This document shows positions 6,067-7,930 of a stretch of 7,930 bases of DNA, one piece after another (position 1 is the stretch's first letter; each line of letters begins with the position of its first letter). The position numbers and the translations under genes were made by a program. The stretch is from NCBI GenBank assembly GCA_937913075.1, contig CALEPU010000115.1, positions 1 through 7,930 on the forward strand, read 5' to 3'. Source of the stretch: an uncultured Clostridia bacterium (GTDB taxonomy: Bacteria; Bacillota; Clostridia; Christensenellales; CAG-138). The notes under the pieces are model-generated. The model searched no databases. It was given only the letters and a program-made list of their open reading frames with translations, and was not told the origin of the DNA.

Positions 6067-7930
6067 TACGCTGTTTTGATGGCGAGCGCCCCGCATTCGT
6101 ACTGGATGCGGGGCATACGACATACGCCTTCCGCATTTTGCCTACCGGTCAGGCGGAGCATCTTTATTACGGCAAAAAAATAGAGCTTGCCGACGCCGCT
6201 GAGCTCGCCCCCTTGGAGGAGCAGCACGTATACGCCCCGGGCAACACCGTTATTTACGATAACGAGCATCCCGAATACAGTTTGGAGGATATGTGTTTGG
6301 AGCTCTCCTCCCTCGGCAAGGGCGATCTGCGGGAGCCGTTTATCGAGCTTTGGCACAAGGACGGAGGAAGAACCTCCGATTTCGTGTACGACAGCCACAG
6401 CATTTCAAAGGACAAGCCCGAGGGCGAGCTGCCGGGAGCCTATTCCGCCGGGGGCGAGGCAGAGCATCTTACGGTAGTCTTCAAGGACAAAAACTACGGC
6501 GTCACTTTGGAGCTGCATTATTATGTGTTTGACGAGTGCATAGTCAGATCCGCAAGGCTTATTAACACGAGCGGGGACGATATAAGGGTACTGCGCTTTA
6601 TGAGCCAGCAGCTCGATATCCCGCAGAGCGGCTTGGCGGTCACAAGCTTCCACGGCGCATGGACTGCCGAGATGCAAAAGAGCACCGTCACTCTTCCTGC
6701 CGGCAAGCTTGTTATTGAGTCGCGCGCGGGCTGCTCATCGAGCAGGGCCAACCCCTTCTTCATGGTGCACGACCCCAATGCAAGCGAGTCAAGCGGCGAT
6801 TGCTGGGGCTTCAACCTCATTTACAGCGGCGATCATTATGCCGCGGTCGAGGTCTCTTTCTACGGCAAGACCCGCATAGCTCAGGGAATAAACCCCACCG
6901 GCTTTGAGTTTTTGCTTAAATCCGGCGAGAGCCTTTCCTCTCCCGAGGCGGTGATAAGCTATTCCTCCGAGGGCTTTACGGGGCTGAGCCGCAATCTGCA
7001 TTTTTTCGTGCGTGAGCACGTGGTCAGGGGGAGATGGAAATATAAGCCCAGACCCGTGCTCCTTAACAGTTGGGAGGCATGCTACTTCAAGATCTCCGAG
7101 GGCGGCCTTCTCTCCCTCGCAAAGGCGGGCAAGGAGCTTGGAGCGGAGCTTTTCGTCGTAGACGACGGATGGTTTGGCGCTCGAAATGATGACAAGCATT
7201 CCCTCGGCGATTGGACGCCGGACTCCAAAAAGCTTCCGCACGGCGTTGCGGGGCTCGCCAAAAAGCTCAACGCAATGGGCATTAAAATGGGTCTTTGGTT
7301 CGAGCCCGAGATGGTCAATACCGACTCCGAGCTTTTCAGAGCCCATCCCGATTGGGTGATGCACATAAACGGCAAAGCCCACAGTGAGGGGCGCAATCAG
7401 CGTTTGCTCGATCTTGTGAACCCCGCAGTGCAGGATTTTATTATAAAGAGCGTCGGAGATATCCTCTCCTCTGCCGATATCTCGTACGTCAAATGGGATT
7501 TCAACCGCGTGTTCTCCGACGTTTACTCCCCGTACCTGCCTCCCGAGAGGCAGGGCGAAACGGTGTACCGCTATCAACTGGGACTTTACCGCGTGATGCG
7601 CGAGCTGACGCAGCGGTTCCCCGAGGTGCTCTTCGAGGGCTGTGCCTCCGGAGGCAACCGCTTCGACCTCGGCATACTGAGCTTCTTCCCGCAGATATGG
7701 GCGAGCGACAATACCGACGCCGTTTCAAGAGCCGCTATACAGGAGGGTTACAGCTACGGCTACCCGCTTTCGGTCATCGGCGCACATATCTCCTGCTGTC
7801 CCAACCACCAGACCATGCGCGACGCCCCGCTTGAAACGAGGTTTAACGTCGCCGCTTTCGGGCTGATGGGCTTGGAGCTCGACCTGCGCGACGTCACGAA
7901 AGCCGAAAAGCAAAAGCTCAAAAACCAGAT
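6063..7930 (+). CDS. Alpha-galactosidase, glycoside hydrolase family 36, 3' end outside window
   Basis: The enzyme hydrolyses terminal alpha-1,6-galactose from sugars such as melibiose, raffinose or galactomannan fragments with retention of configuration. I translated the open frame by hand to the right edge: 622 residues, against roughly 700-750 for the family, so about 100 residues are missing. An N-terminal beta-supersandwich (about 1-320) is followed by a TIM barrel. Family landmarks are NSWEACYF (near 337-344), VVDDGWFG (365-372; Asp367/Asp368 normally hold the sugar 4- and 6-OH), GLWFEPEM, the nucleophile Asp479 in KWDFNR, EGCASGGNRFD (525-535), and the acid/base Asp549 in WASDNTDA. The 70-residue distance between the two catalytic Asp residues is as expected. 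There is no signal peptide, so the enzyme is cytoplasmic. GH36 also includes alpha-N-acetylgalactosaminidases and raffinose or stachyose synthases, but this motif set is that of the bacterial alpha-galactosidase group. Confidence 0.94.
   Translation, partial: MIRCFDGERPAFVLDAGHTTYAFRILPTGQAEHLYYGKKIELADAAELAPLEEQHVYAPGNTVIYDNEHPEYSLEDMCLELSSLGKGDLREPFIELWHKDGGRTSDFVYDSHSISKDKPEGELPGAYSAGGEAEHLTVVFKDKNYGVTLELHYYVFDECIVRSARLINTSGDDIRVLRFMSQQLDIPQSGLAVTSFHGAWTAEMQKSTVTLPAGKLVIESRAGCSSSRANPFFMVHDPNASESSGDCWGFNLIYSGDHYAAVEVSFYGKTRIAQGINPTGFEFLLKSGESLSSPEAVISYSSEGFTGLSRNLHFFVREHVVRGRWKYKPRPVLLNSWEACYFKISEGGLLSLAKAGKELGAELFVVDDGWFGARNDDKHSLGDWTPDSKKLPHGVAGLAKKLNAMGIKMGLWFEPEMVNTDSELFRAHPDWVMHINGKAHSEGRNQRLLDLVNPAVQDFIIKSVGDILSSADISYVKWDFNRVFSDVYSPYLPPERQGETVYRYQLGLYRVMRELTQRFPEVLFEGCASGGNRFDLGILSFFPQIWASDNTDAVSRAAIQEGYSYGYPLSVIGAHISCCPNHQTMRDAPLETRFNVAAFGLMGLELDLRDVTKAEKQKLKNQ

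Noticed and set aside
6789..7577. 262-codon open frame on the minus strand
   Set aside because: It is antisense to the well-supported GH36 gene, and its translation shows no family-like features.

Overview
The window looks like chromosomal DNA of a gut- or rumen-type Firmicute of class Clostridia. The reasons are the moderate GC content (about half or slightly above, by eye), the strong AGGAGG-type ribosome sites, the Clostridia-style GH2, GH36 and GPH proteins, and a FatA/FatB-like acyl-ACP thioesterase of the kind common in anaerobic Firmicutes. Nothing in the sequence fixes the genus.

Layout. On the left (1-409, minus strand) is the 5' part of an acyl-ACP thioesterase gene that runs off the window. 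Bases 410-577 form a divergent control region with a good sigma-A-type promoter for the thioesterase and a plausible promoter facing right. From 578 to the right edge all genes lie on the plus strand and look like one galactoside-use operon: a GH2 beta-galactosidase-like enzyme (578-2971), a GT-B glycosyltransferase-like protein of unknown role (3012-4481), a melibiose-carrier-like GPH sugar:cation symporter (4585-6066), and a GH36 alpha-galactosidase (6063-7930) cut by the right edge. The gaps are 40 bp, 103 bp and a 4-bp ATGA overlap. No convincing terminator lies between them.

How the parts may work together. The symporter brings an intact galactoside into the cell. Neither glycosidase has a signal peptide, so both should act in the cytoplasm, removing beta-linked galactose (GH2) and alpha-linked galactose (GH36). 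This is a standard logic for galacto-oligosaccharides, lactose, melibiose or raffinose-type sugars. The odd member is the 489-residue GT-B protein. It carries MGDG-synthase/MurG-like landmarks but an altered sugar-nucleotide region, and it sits inside a purely catabolic set with codon use that hints at strong expression. It is the best candidate for undescribed biology here. A second point of interest is an 8-codon leader ORF whose stop overlaps the GH2 start. I see no RNA genes, mobile elements, CRISPR arrays or phage traits.
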